Positions 11,194 to 20,384 of a DNA stretch of 64,000 nucleotides are shown piece after piece (position 1 is the first letter of the stretch; each line of letters opens with the position of its first letter). This DNA is from Rhizoclosmatium globosum (Eukaryota > Chytridiomycota > Chytridiomycetes > Chytridiales > Chytriomycetaceae): assembly GCA_002104985.1 (NCBI GenBank), contig MCGO01000005.1:186001-250000 (forward strand), in the 5' to 3' direction. Position numbers and translations under genes: made by a program. A model generated the notes under the pieces. It saw only the letters and a program-made list of their open reading frames with translations, ran no database searches and was not told the DNA's origin.

Positions 11194-13755
11194 TTATGAG
11201 AAATCTCTGTTTTTCGCCATCTTGACAACCTTCTTTGGTGTATCAATTACCAGCGTACCAACTTCATTGCCACGAGTCAACTTGTCTTCTCCAAACCTGA
11301 CATTCACACTTTGCAAATGCCGCACCAAAGAAACCTGGCCCAAATCCTCCCCTCGAATCTTTGTTACGAGTTTCTTCAGTGAGCTACGCATGTAGTACAG
11401 AATCCCAATGGATGGTCGAATATTTGGGCCGCAATGTCAACATGATCTCCGCCTCCCACAATCAACAACCAAGACCCGATTACAGCAATCAGCAGAAAAA
11501 TACTCAGACCCAGCATCGCTGTCAAAATTGACCCAATCCAATCCGGTGCCAGAAAATTCCAACACCATTAATACCATTAAACGCCATAGACCGTGTTTGT
11601 TCCATCCCCATGATTAGCACGTAGTGTGAAACAGCAGCTACGGCGACAGTATTCCTCTCCACGTCAACGTGGGATCATACTGCCCCGCCAAATTAATCGA
11701 CCACACAACACACTTGCAGTTGACCCACGCACAAAGAGTGACTTCAGGTCCGTATTATTCAAGCTCAATCCAACTCCCTGAGCAATCCATTTAGTCACAT
11801 TTTGATAGGTTAATTGAGAGTCTCCCAAAGTACGCGCGATTGTAGCGAAATCGGATTGCGGGCTCATCCTTGGTGTAAGTTCCAATGTGTTGTTGATACG
11901 GATGCGTTCAATCGAATTTGCTGTGATGCTGCCCCACTCGTCGGAAGTGTAGCTGAACGTGACGTCTCCAAGTCCAGTTACGACGCTTATTTGGCACTTT
12001 TGAAGTAAGTCGTAGCCTGAGAACTGGGAGAGGGTATGTGTTCCTGCTGGGTATCGCACGTTCAACGCGGTGTTGTACAGCTGACCCCAGAACTCTTCAT
12101 TATACAGTTCAATACTGGTTGTATTTTGAGAAGGGCCAAATATGACTTGAGCGTTATACATGTGGTACTAACAACGTAGACAACGCCGACACCTTCCATT
12201 TGGAAATTTGAATTAGGGGCAGCTGCAGGTGTCGGCCCTAAACCGCCAACAAGACCTGATGTCATGGGTATCCCGTACCTACAAAAAACGTTCATGTCAA
12301 TGTAAAGATATGAAAACGGGGTTTGCACTCAACGCTTCCAAGACGCCAAACTCCGCATTCCCACCCATATAAATATCAAAACTACTCGTGAAGCTCCATT
12401 TGAATTAAAGCTCTGCAGCGTACACGGAAAATCCCCCAAATACGTCTCAACCGGAACCCAATCCATAAAAAACGACAAAGCCCACAACAAAACCTCCACA
12501 ACAACCAAACTCCCCAAAAACACCCCCCGCAACTGCCTACCCCCCTTCGGATTCATCTCCGCCACATCCACAACGGAAACACCTTTACTAGTCTTTGCAA
12601 CCTCATACGCCGCAAACCCCTTCGCAACACGATGCGACAATCCCAACCAACCCCAAGCAACAACTTCCCCTGAAACGCAATCACAGCATGAATCAAGTTA
12701 TAAAACCGAATCGACGGAAGCTCCATCTTCAACGCCACACGCACAATAAACAGGATTGACGCGAAAATGAGCAGCTCAAGGGTCGAAACGACAATGATCT
12801 GGTTCCGCACGCTGTCGACTGTTTTGCGGTAGAATTTGTATTGCTCGGATTCGAGGAACGATGTCTTGTATTTGGAGATGAGGCGGAGGAGTTTTCCGAA
12901 GGTTCCTTCTTCGTCGATGGAGTTCATGGAGCTTAGACCGGATTTACTCTTTCCCGAGCGTTTGCTTGCGATGGAGGGGCGGAGGGAGGTTGCGACGGAG
13001 GCTGAGCTTTGTTTGGAGGCTTTGTGGTCGCTTTCTGAGGACTCGCTGCTGCTTTCTTCTGGGATGAGGATTGGGGGTTTTTCGTCTATGGTTGGTTCGT
13101 GTTCTTTGTGGATGTTGGTGCCGCTTTGGCTACCGCTGATGTCTTGTTCGTGGGATTGGTCGACTGGAATAACGGAAATTACGACTGAAGAGTCTTGGTT
13201 TGGGACGCGTTGATAGCTCCCCCTATGTCCCTTTAATTTCTCGATGTTGAAGCCTCCACTCGGTAGCGGTTCATCGTCCTCCATCTCAGATTCATCTCCT
13301 TCCCGACAAATTTGGTTTGGGTCCACAACTTGACTTGACCGTTTGGAAACAGGTGGCAAATCAAATCCAACACTCTGTCTCCGTCCGTGAACAATTTTCT
13401 GAGGCACACAGTTGGGACGTCTTTCGAAAGATTCAGCTCGACTCCCTTTCATGGGGAGACTGTCAGTTGAAGAAGCAGAGTCACGCCCTTGACCTTCAAT
13501 CAAGCTGGTTTTACTTGTTTTTAGTACACCATGGAGTGGCAGACCAAGAGTATGACCAAATGATGGTTTTCGGCTTTGAGGGGCAGATTTAGTGTGAATC
13601 ACGATAGGTTGTGATTCTGATGGGTCTTGATCCAGAAAGTCGAGTTTGGGAAGAACCGGTGGGGGTGAGGCGAAGGTATCAATCACCGGCGATGTAGCAG
13701 CAGGAGGTTGTGGAGAGTTAGGTTGTGAGTTTGTTGTGGTATTTTGGTTTTCCAT
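11194..13755 (-). CDS. Uncharacterised multipass membrane protein, several frameshifts
   Basis: Begins at ATG 13755 with about 300 disordered residues rich in Ser, Pro, Gln and charged residues. Hydrophobic helices follow (IIVVSTLELLIFASILFIV and a next one around 12660), a KTSKGVSVVDV linker and further helices (FLGSLVVVEVLLWALSFFMD). Then comes an extracytoplasmic domain with several N-x-S/T sites (about 12170-11660). A last strong helix (SIFLLIAVIGSWLLIV, about 11500) and a basic C-terminal tail end at 11194. The frame changes at the C run 12667-12670, at about 12165, 11700, 11560 and 11390. A GT..AG intron at about 12254-12330 is possible, but its phase does not fit without another indel. 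I do not recognise the family; the topology suggests a plasma-membrane sensor or receptor-like protein. It ends 26 bp from the TIR gene, tail to tail. Confidence 0.6.
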
Positions 13756-13934
13756 TTCTGTAGGGAAGTCGCGTAGGTTCAGCTAAAAATACGGTAACGA
13801 AAGAAACTACCTTCAGCTATACGCGTTTCGACAAGTGACGGAATCACGATAGCTTTGTCTTGCTTTGGATAGGATTCGTAAATCTCTGGGGGTGCTGAAA
13901 ATCTCTTCATCGCAACTTTTTGAAGATAATTATA

Positions 13935-15119
13935 TTATTGTCCAAGAATCATTTTACAGGCTACGGCAACCAATCGTCCCAGCAAACCATTTTCCCCTCC
14001 AGCCATCGTAAATCCACGTCCCCTATTCATCTCTTGATGCATGACTCTTCGATCGACCAAATCAACACCATCTACACTCTCCACTGTTTTATCGATAAGT
14101 ACACTTTCATTCTTGCCAGAGATGTTGGTATTCCCAGATGGCAACAGGGGTATGTCTTCATAAATGAGACCAAGGCCCAGACTGTGCAAAAAACTATAGT
14201 GTCTATGTGGAAGAGATGGCTGTGCAGCAGGGATTCTGATTCCAGTTCGAACTGGAGAAGAATAAGGAGTCTTTGTTGCCACGGAAGACAGAAATTCAAC
14301 TTTATCGTTGTCATCATCTTCATGTTCAAGGATGGGATCCAAAAGAGTGGTTACAGGTGAAAGAACGCGACTGCCTGGCACAGTGGATGCGCAAGATCTG
14401 AGGAGAGGATTATCTTCAACAGCCATGGAGTCCATACTGTAATATTCAACAAAGAAAGATTCGTCTTCGGCAAGACTCTGTAAGATGGGTTCCGCAGTTA
14501 AATCTGTTGTTGAACAAGACGGAGAAGAATGCTTTGACATCCGTTTTGAAGATTTTGGAGGAGTTGAGTGGATGGGCAGGATAGCACTGGCATCCAAATC
14601 AATCAGACTGTTTGATTCTAGTTCTCTGTAACCTTCAATTTGCTCTTGGAGAGAGTGTACGAGGGAGTGCAAGTGATCCACCTCTCTCCGCAGTTCGGAG
14701 TTTTCAGAGTCCAGCATCAGGCGCGCCGATTCCGCCTCCTGCAGAAGATTTGACAGTGTTAAAATAGTATTGTTTGCGTTTCTGAGGGCTCGCTGCTCGT
14801 CCAAGTTTTGAGTGTTAGAGTTTCGAGGCAGAGTATTGAGTTTTTGCTCGGACATCTCAGCCAGCAATTGTTCGAGTTGGATAATTGAGTCATCGCGGTC
14901 GAGCAGGGCCTTCTTCGCGGCTTTTAATTCGGCATTGACTCGTTTGAGGTCTCTGTCCGAGTCGACTAGTCTTCGTTCGGCGGCGCAGAGTTCGTCGTTG
15001 AGAAGAGACGCGCGGCGATCGAGACGCGTTGTTTGGGCGCGGAGACTTGTGAGTTGTTGTTGGGTGTTGGTGTCTGGTTCAAGTTGGTCAAGTTGATGGT
15101 GGTGGTGTGTCGAGAGCAT
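13935..15119 (-). CDS. Coiled-coil protein of unknown function
   Basis: Intact single-exon frame from ATG 15119 (MLSTHHHHQ), 394 residues. Residues about 20-180 form a long coiled coil with heptad Leu/Ala/Arg patterns (SLRAQTTRLDRRASLLNDEL, then LRREVDHLHSLVHSLQEQIEG). A Ser/Pro/acidic region without clear domains follows, ending in a weakly hydrophobic stretch (GLLGRLVAVACKMIL). It resembles no family I can name; cytoskeletal or scaffold proteins often look like this. It lies 66 bp downstream of the epimerase gene on the same strand. Confidence 0.65.
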   Translation of the reverse strand: MLSTHHHHQLDQLEPDTNTQQQLTSLRAQTTRLDRRASLLNDELCAAERRLVDSDRDLKRVNAELKAAKKALLDRDDSIIQLEQLLAEMSEQKLNTLPRNSNTQNLDEQRALRNANNTILTLSNLLQEAESARLMLDSENSELRREVDHLHSLVHSLQEQIEGYRELESNSLIDLDASAILPIHSTPPKSSKRMSKHSSPSCSTTDLTAEPILQSLAEDESFFVEYYSMDSMAVEDNPLLRSCASTVPGSRVLSPVTTLLDPILEHEDDDNDKVEFLSSVATKTPYSSPVRTGIRIPAAQPSLPHRHYSFLHSLGLGLIYEDIPLLPSGNTNISGKNESVLIDKTVESVDGVDLVDRRVMHQEMNRGRGFTMAGGENGLLGRLVAVACKMILGQ

Positions 15120-15184
15120 TTGCTTCTTTGTTTGTTCAATAAGAATCAAAGAAGAATCAAAGCAGAATTCGGACACTCTTTTAA

Positions 15185-15910
15185 TTAAACAAACAGTTCA
15201 ACACTCTGCTCTGCCCCAACATACTCTGCAATCTCAACGCCAAAGTCTCTCTGGATCTGCGGTGGAACAAATCGACCGCCGAGAAAGTGGCGACCAGTAA
15301 AGAAACGCGCACACTCCTTTGGCCCAGTCAGAGAAATCAAGGCAGTGGGTTCAAGACCCGCCCCTGACACGTTGCCCTGTTCAACGTGCCAGCCACTCGG
15401 AACATCAACGGACAATATCGACACTTCCTTCTCAACAACCTTCAACTGCGAAAGTATTGCAGCATATGGCTCACGGACATTGCCTGCGAACGAGAACCCA
15501 AACACCGCATCAACGACTAGTCCAACGTGTGATCGCATCTCGTTGGCCGATGGAAGTGTCGCTGCAACAGGTATGCCAAGTGCTGCAACCTGAACAACAA
15601 GCGACACGAACGGCTCGCGTACCGCTGGCTTCGGCAACACAACTCGCACGTCAACGCCAAAGTGATGAAGATGTCTTGCTGCAACTAATCCATCCCCGCC
15701 ATTGTTGCCTGGCCCACATACTACAAGTACTTGTTGTCGTTGTTGTTGTCGTTGCTGTTGTCGTTGCGAGCCTGTCAATAGCTTGTACGCGCATTCAGCA
15801 ACAGAGAGTCCTGCAAGTTCCATCAACTGGCTTAGTGCGAATCCTCCCCGTGCCGGATCCATCAACTGAACATCGATTGCGGTGGCCGCAGCTGCAGTCA
15901 AGTACTTCAT
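15185..15910 (-). CDS. NAXE: NAD(P)H-hydrate epimerase (YjeF_N domain)
   Basis: Repairs damaged NADHX/NADPHX by interconverting the R and S hydrates, working with the ATP-dependent dehydratase. The 241-residue intact frame starts MKYLTAAAATAIDVQLM. It carries the YjeF_N signature VLVVCGPGNNGGDGLVAARHL, then VVDAVFGFSFAGNVREPY, SVDVPSGWHVEQG and SLTGPK. A Gln/Arg-rich insertion (about residues 48-59), encoded by a CGA/CAA-type trinucleotide repeat, sits just before the GPGNNGGDG strand. No targeting peptide is obvious. Length and motif order fit the family; assignment is firm. Confidence 0.93.
   Translation of the reverse strand: MKYLTAAAATAIDVQLMDPARGGFALSQLMELAGLSVAECAYKLLTGSQRQQQRQQQRQQVLVVCGPGNNGGDGLVAARHLHHFGVDVRVVLPKPAVREPFVSLVVQVAALGIPVAATLPSANEMRSHVGLVVDAVFGFSFAGNVREPYAAILSQLKVVEKEVSILSVDVPSGWHVEQGNVSGAGLEPTALISLTGPKECARFFTGRHFLGGRFVPPQIQRDFGVEIAEYVGAEQSVELFV
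15722..15768. repeat. Trinucleotide repeat encoding Gln/Arg in the epimerase
   Basis: A run of TTG/TCG/CTG-type triplets on the plus strand, read as CAA/CGA/CAG on the coding strand. It gives a short QRQQQRQQQRQQ insertion. Such tracts vary in length within populations. Confidence 0.7.
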
Positions 15911-15952
15911 TCCAAATTGATGTTATTAAACAATAGATTTATTGTCCTATAA

Positions 15953-16549
15953 TCATTTGAGTTTCTGCTCCATACAAATCAAATGACATTCATGCGTGAA
16001 GAGTTTGGAATCATATCCCATCTGATGCCACTGCATCGTCACCCCGGTCTCCTCAAATCCCCACGACCTGTAAATAGAAAGCAAATGCGGCTGCAGATTA
16101 ATAACCTCACACGTCAAACGACTCCAACCAGCACCAGGTTCCAATCCATCCATATACACTGCCATCCCACACATGACTTTAAACAAGTACTTTGCAACTC
16201 CCATTTTTGCAAAAGTTGGATGCACGGCCAACAAGGACATGACTGAACACGCTTGCTCATCCGTTGGGGCAACAAGCTTGACAGTTGCAACTGTCGCATC
16301 CCCGTCTTCAAGCACGATAAACAAGTCTCGTCCTGTCATGTACTCTGCTACTTCGTTTTGGGAGGTGCGGTTGTGGATGGCGGGTGTTTTGAACCAGGTG
16401 GAATCCCGATAAGCAAGGTTGATGATGTAACTCAAGACTGGGACATCGTCGGGTGTGCCGAGTCGGCCTCTCAGGTTAGGCAACTTTGCGGGTACTGGGC
16501 CTGCGTAAGCCAAGACTTGTTGAGGGAGTGCTGATGCTGAGACAGTCAT
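15953..16549 (-). CDS. GNAT-family N-acetyltransferase
   Basis: Intact 198-residue frame from ATG 16549. The GNAT fold is seen as an N-terminal RGRLGTPDDVPVLSYIINLAYRDS segment, a central strand ATVKLVAPTDEQACSVMSLLAVHPTFAKMGVAKYLF (motif A with a degenerate Q/R-x-x-G-x-G/A loop) and the C-terminal IYRSWGFEETG motif typical of acetyl-CoA-binding GNAT enzymes. The substrate cannot be told. It lies 42 bp upstream of the epimerase gene on the same strand, part of a tight run of minus-strand genes. Confidence 0.85.
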   Translation of the reverse strand: MTVSASALPQQVLAYAGPVPAKLPNLRGRLGTPDDVPVLSYIINLAYRDSTWFKTPAIHNRTSQNEVAEYMTGRDLFIVLEDGDATVATVKLVAPTDEQACSVMSLLAVHPTFAKMGVAKYLFKVMCGMAVYMDGLEPGAGWSRLTCEVINLQPHLLSIYRSWGFEETGVTMQWHQMGYDSKLFTHECHLICMEQKLK

Positions 16550-16675
16550 TGGTAATCAAGCACTGCCAGATATCTGATTTGAACGTGATTCACAAAAGAA
16601 TACGGAAGGACACCCCTCTTTCCACAATCATATTCCTGTCAATCAATTCAAAATAAATAAATACTGTCGACCAAA

Positions 16676-17917
16676 ATGAACACACTCTTGCGTGAACTCA
16701 TCCAACACATCTTTGCCTGGATCCACCCACACACCGTCCTTCGCTACAAATCCCTCAACAAACACATCGCATCCCTGTTATCAACACGCCACTTTGCAGC
16801 CCTAAACCTCTCCCGCTTCGGCTCAAAAGACGTCCATGTCTCATACCTCGGTCAATTCGACTTCACAGAAACCCCGCTTTCCAATCGAGACTCCTCCGAA
16901 ATCTTACACTGGCTGTGGCTGTTTACCTGGCCAGAGGAGTACCAACTTGCGTTCGCGGACGGGTGTTGGAATGGACTTGAAACCCTCACTCTCTGGAATT
17001 ACTCACAATCCCTTCCCCTCCTTTCCTCAGACCGCTCTCGATGGCCACCGAAACCAATCCCTAGCGCAATTGGATCGTTACAATCTTTGACTCGCCTTCA
17101 ATTACACGGCGTGCGGTTCTCAGGGTCTATCCCAAGTTCAATTGGATTGCTGGATAAACTGCAACACCTTGATCTAAGCAGGAACGAATTAGACGGCCCG
17201 ATACCACCTGAGCTGTTTAATTGCCATACGTTGCAGGATCTCAATCTGTCGGAGAATAAGTTGTCTGGAAGGATACCATTCGAAATCACATCATGTGTCT
17301 CTTTGAAATCGTTGAATCTGAGTGGGAATAAGCTTGGAGGGCGTATTCCAGCGTCGTTGCGACAATTGGTGGATTTGGAGGTGCTCAATTTGGCGGAGAA
17401 TGCGTTTAGTGGACCTGTGGCTGAGGAGTTGGGGAACCTTGTAAACCTTACAACATTGAATCTTAGCTCGAATAACCTTGGTGGAACGATTCCGACGTCT
17501 CTTGGCTCGCTGTCTTTGCTGAGGATGCTTGATCTTGGTGGGAATTGCCTGTTTGGTGAGATTCCAGCTGAACTGGGGAACTTGACGAATCTTGACACGC
17601 TCTCTCTATTTGACAATAACTTGAGCGGTGCAATTCCTCCACAGCTTGGAGATCTTGGGAACGTGAAGGTTTTGAATTTGGTGAACAATTGTTTGTCGGG
17701 TATGGTTCCTGTTGAGTTGGGTCGTTTGGGACGTGTTACTGTTCTTGCTGTGTCGCATAATAGACTTATTGGATTGATTCCACGGGAATTGGCTGTTCTT
17801 CCGAGGTTGCAGGAGATGTATTTGAACGACAATCAGTTTTTAATGACGGATATTCCGGAGGAGCTGTTGGTAATGCAGGATTATGCTTCACCATTCGTTT
17901 TTCATGGTCATAGATAG
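16676..17917 (+). CDS. F-box-like/leucine-rich repeat protein, plant-type LRRs
   Basis: Intact 413-residue single-exon frame. The first about 45 residues resemble an F-box (LLRELIQHIFAWIHPHTVLRY). From about residue 135 there are roughly eleven LRRs of the 24-residue plant-receptor type, with the consensus L..L..L.LS.N.L.G.IP..LG.L (for example GSIPSSIGLLDKL and GGTIPTSLGSL). No signal peptide or kinase domain is present. Proteins of this kind are abundant in chytrids. Possible roles are substrate recognition for an SCF ligase or protein binding; neither is shown by the sequence. Confidence 0.82.
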   Translation: MNTLLRELIQHIFAWIHPHTVLRYKSLNKHIASLLSTRHFAALNLSRFGSKDVHVSYLGQFDFTETPLSNRDSSEILHWLWLFTWPEEYQLAFADGCWNGLETLTLWNYSQSLPLLSSDRSRWPPKPIPSAIGSLQSLTRLQLHGVRFSGSIPSSIGLLDKLQHLDLSRNELDGPIPPELFNCHTLQDLNLSENKLSGRIPFEITSCVSLKSLNLSGNKLGGRIPASLRQLVDLEVLNLAENAFSGPVAEELGNLVNLTTLNLSSNNLGGTIPTSLGSLSLLRMLDLGGNCLFGEIPAELGNLTNLDTLSLFDNNLSGAIPPQLGDLGNVKVLNLVNNCLSGMVPVELGRLGRVTVLAVSHNRLIGLIPRELAVLPRLQEMYLNDNQFLMTDIPEELLVMQDYASPFVFHGHR

Positions 17918-17999
17918 ACAGTTAAATAGTTCAGTAAAAATATGAGAACACTTTTTTTTCTTTTTGGTTTTGGAGAAACTCTGCCACAACAAACACAAG

Positions 18000-19439
18000 A
18001 TGGATGTTGACATTATGCCTCAGGAGCTTGCCTTCCTATCAGCGGGATTGCACTCACTGGTTTCAGTCCCATCCATGACTGCGCAACAAGCTGCTACCCT
18101 TGATCTATTGGATGCTTACTTCTGCAACAAGGAAGTCAAGAACCTTCAACGACTGGCATCAACACAATCTCCAAACTGTGGCTGGCAGCACGGATGGGTT
18201 CCATTAACAACGATAGCTGGATTCAAAACTGTCAAACAAACCAAGATCTCAGTGAATCTGCTTCGGGAAGTGGCAGGAAGTATCGTACCTGGTGCATTTG
18301 AGCTCTCTCCAGATGGGCTTTGTATTCGACGATGTGTGTCATTCAATCAGAGGGCTGTGGAGTCTGTTGTCAAGAATTCGAATACTCTCTCCGCCTCCTG
18401 CTGTCTCTTCCACGGTATTCCCATTGACGCCGTCCAACTCGACTTCCTCTCCTTCATCCGTGAAAAGTTTGGCGCCATCACCAGACACCAGTTTACAAAA
18501 GCCGTCACAGGAACCGAAGACGGTGACTTCCAATCCTGCTACATCCAATTCACAGACGCTTCCGTCATGATCAAACTCCTCGCAAACACAACAATCCCAA
18601 CATCATACGAAGACTCATCCCTCACAGTCGAAGCCAGTATATTCCCCACAGAACCCACCTTCACATTCACATTCGACTTGAACCACCCAAGCCTCACTTC
18701 CCGCGACGTACGATCCAAACCAATCAAACAAGTCGGTCAAGCACCCGTCCAAGCGTCCGCAGTGCTCGGGTACCCACTGAACAGAATCCTCAAATTCGGA
18801 CCCGTCGCTGACACAACCCAATCCGTCGGCTTCACCGCTTCCTCCCTCCAAGCACTCGCCCGTTCCGAATTCGAGAAACTCGCTCCCGTCGTTGAATGCG
18901 TACTGCGACCTGGCGAGGCATACGGCTTCGTGCGATTCAAGCGTGCCGTCGCGAAAGAGATTGGGGAAATGGTAATGCGGCATCACGGTGTTGAATTGGG
19001 TGTTGGCGAGAAGGTTAAAGTTGTTGCGCTTGAGGGTGAGGCGGAGAGGTTGTTTTATGAGGTTGCGAAGGAGAAGGAGAAGATTGTGGCTGCTGCCAAT
19101 GAGCATGTGATTGCGTTGAATGCGACCAAGAAGGTGAAGGAGGCGAGGAAGAAGGTTGCTGCTGTGAAAGTTGTGCAGAAGAGGCAGTTGACTGCGGCTA
19201 TGAAGAGGAGACAGGCCACGCGGATTGCGGAACGGAAAGCTGAGTTGAAGAAGGAGGCTGAAGTTGTGGGACAGGTTAAGCTTGATAAGGGGAAGAAGCG
19301 AATGATGGTTGATGACGGTGAGGAAGCCGGGAATGATGCCGATGAGAAGGCATCCAGAGTGATCTTTGGAACAAGGCAGAAGAAAGCCAAGGTGGATGAC
19401 TTGGAAGATTTGGTGAAGGGAATGACTGCATTCAGTTAG
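18000..19439 (+). CDS. La-module RNA-binding protein (La/LARP7-like)
   Basis: Intact 479-residue frame; the start is the first in-frame ATG (18000, MDVDIMPQE). Residues about 30-115 form a La motif (LDAYFCNKEVKNLQRLA, then GWVPLTTIAGFKTVKQ). Residues about 120-210 form an RRM (LFHGIPIDAVQLDFLSFIRE, then CYIQFTDASVMIKLL). A second RRM-like segment (about 280-370, with YGFVRFKRAVAKEIGEMVM) resembles the C-terminal xRRM of La and LARP7. A long Lys/Glu helix and a basic tail follow. La proteins bind 3' UUU ends of Pol III RNAs; LARP7 homologues (Pof8 in fission yeast) bind telomerase RNA or 7SK. Which of the two this is cannot be settled by eye. Confidence 0.8.
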   Translation: MDVDIMPQELAFLSAGLHSLVSVPSMTAQQAATLDLLDAYFCNKEVKNLQRLASTQSPNCGWQHGWVPLTTIAGFKTVKQTKISVNLLREVAGSIVPGAFELSPDGLCIRRCVSFNQRAVESVVKNSNTLSASCCLFHGIPIDAVQLDFLSFIREKFGAITRHQFTKAVTGTEDGDFQSCYIQFTDASVMIKLLANTTIPTSYEDSSLTVEASIFPTEPTFTFTFDLNHPSLTSRDVRSKPIKQVGQAPVQASAVLGYPLNRILKFGPVADTTQSVGFTASSLQALARSEFEKLAPVVECVLRPGEAYGFVRFKRAVAKEIGEMVMRHHGVELGVGEKVKVVALEGEAERLFYEVAKEKEKIVAAANEHVIALNATKKVKEARKKVAAVKVVQKRQLTAAMKRRQATRIAERKAELKKEAEVVGQVKLDKGKKRMMVDDGEEAGNDADEKASRVIFGTRQKKAKVDDLEDLVKGMTAFS

Positions 19440-19499
19440 TTTCGAAATACATTCGTTTTATTGTCAGTCCCATGTCTTGCTATACATTATAACTTCTTA

Positions 19500-20227
19500 T
19501 TACTTCTGCACTTCTGGGTCCAAGTAAGCAACCTTTTTGAACGCGGCACGTTGACGGATTAATTCCAACCATTCTTTAGTTTTTGGACCAACGAACTGAG
19601 GTGTGTAAACCAAAGCATTGCGCAAAGTGCGATACAGTTGAATATCAGCAGCAGTGAACTCATTTCCAGCCGCATACTTATGGAATACAAGCTCGGATTC
19701 AAGGTACGCCAAAACACGCTCAATCGTTGGATCAGTAACCTTTTCAGAAATCTTGTTGAAGACAAGTCCGATAATGGGCGAAATGAAGAATGGAACTTGA
19801 TGAATGTATCAGTTTTACGTAATATGCGAGAGAAAGAGCACTCACCATTCTTAAGAGTCTCATTAAAGATCACCTTCATCACCAAAGGGGGAGCCAAAGT
19901 ACCTTCTGACGCATGCAACCAGTAGGTGTAGTTAACTTTTTCCTGTGTCCCTCGTGCTGGAACCAATGAGTTTGGGAACTTTTCCGTTAAGTACTCGATG
20001 ATAGCGCCAGACTCGGCAACGGCAAAAGGAGGATTGGCAGAGTTGTCGACGATAACTGGGCTCTTTCCCAATGGATGGACCTGCAGAAGTTCTGGAGGAG
20101 CAAGTTTGGATGGCAAACGCTTGTACACTTTGATCTCGTAGGGAACATCGAGCTCTTCCAAGAGCCAGGCAATACGAATTGAACGAGAGTCTTCGAGGTG
20201 GTGGAGGACGATGGTTGGGCTGCTCAT
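19500..20227 (-). CDS. Glutathione S-transferase (Gtt1-like)
   Basis: Two exons: 20227-19846 and 19795-19500, with a 50-nt GT-AG intron. The N-terminal thioredoxin-like domain reads IVLHHLEDSRSIRIAWLLEELDVPYE, with the Ser-Arg active-site region, the cis-proline segment GKSPVIVD and the AVAESGAIIEYL glutathione gamma-Glu site. The C-terminal helical domain ends ADIQLYRTLRNALVY..QFVGPKT. Length about 225 residues. It conjugates glutathione to electrophiles or acts as a peroxidase; the substrate is unknown. It is divergent from the methyltransferase at 20385. Confidence 0.9.
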
Positions 20228-20384
20228 ATTGATTTTGAGTTTGAAATCAATCTTTCTTTCCCTTGTTACGGGAGTTACGCCATCTACTCAAGTGATATCA
20301 CTCATCATACAGGCAAGATAACTAAATTAGATGAGTGAATATCAACTTCTTTCTCTCTACTTTTGTTTTCTTTCTTCTTGAAAT

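Noticed and set aside
1..13755. Calling the broken genes pseudogenes
   Set aside because: CDS1, PPCDC and INTS11 are hit by the same single-base homopolymer losses between perfectly conserved motifs, which fits consensus error better than decay.
15319..15936. 205-codon plus-strand frame
   Set aside because: Antisense of the NAD(P)HX epimerase, which has the full YjeF_N signature.
17098..17832. 244-codon minus-strand frame
   Set aside because: Antisense of the LRR repeats; its regularity mirrors the LRR periodicity.
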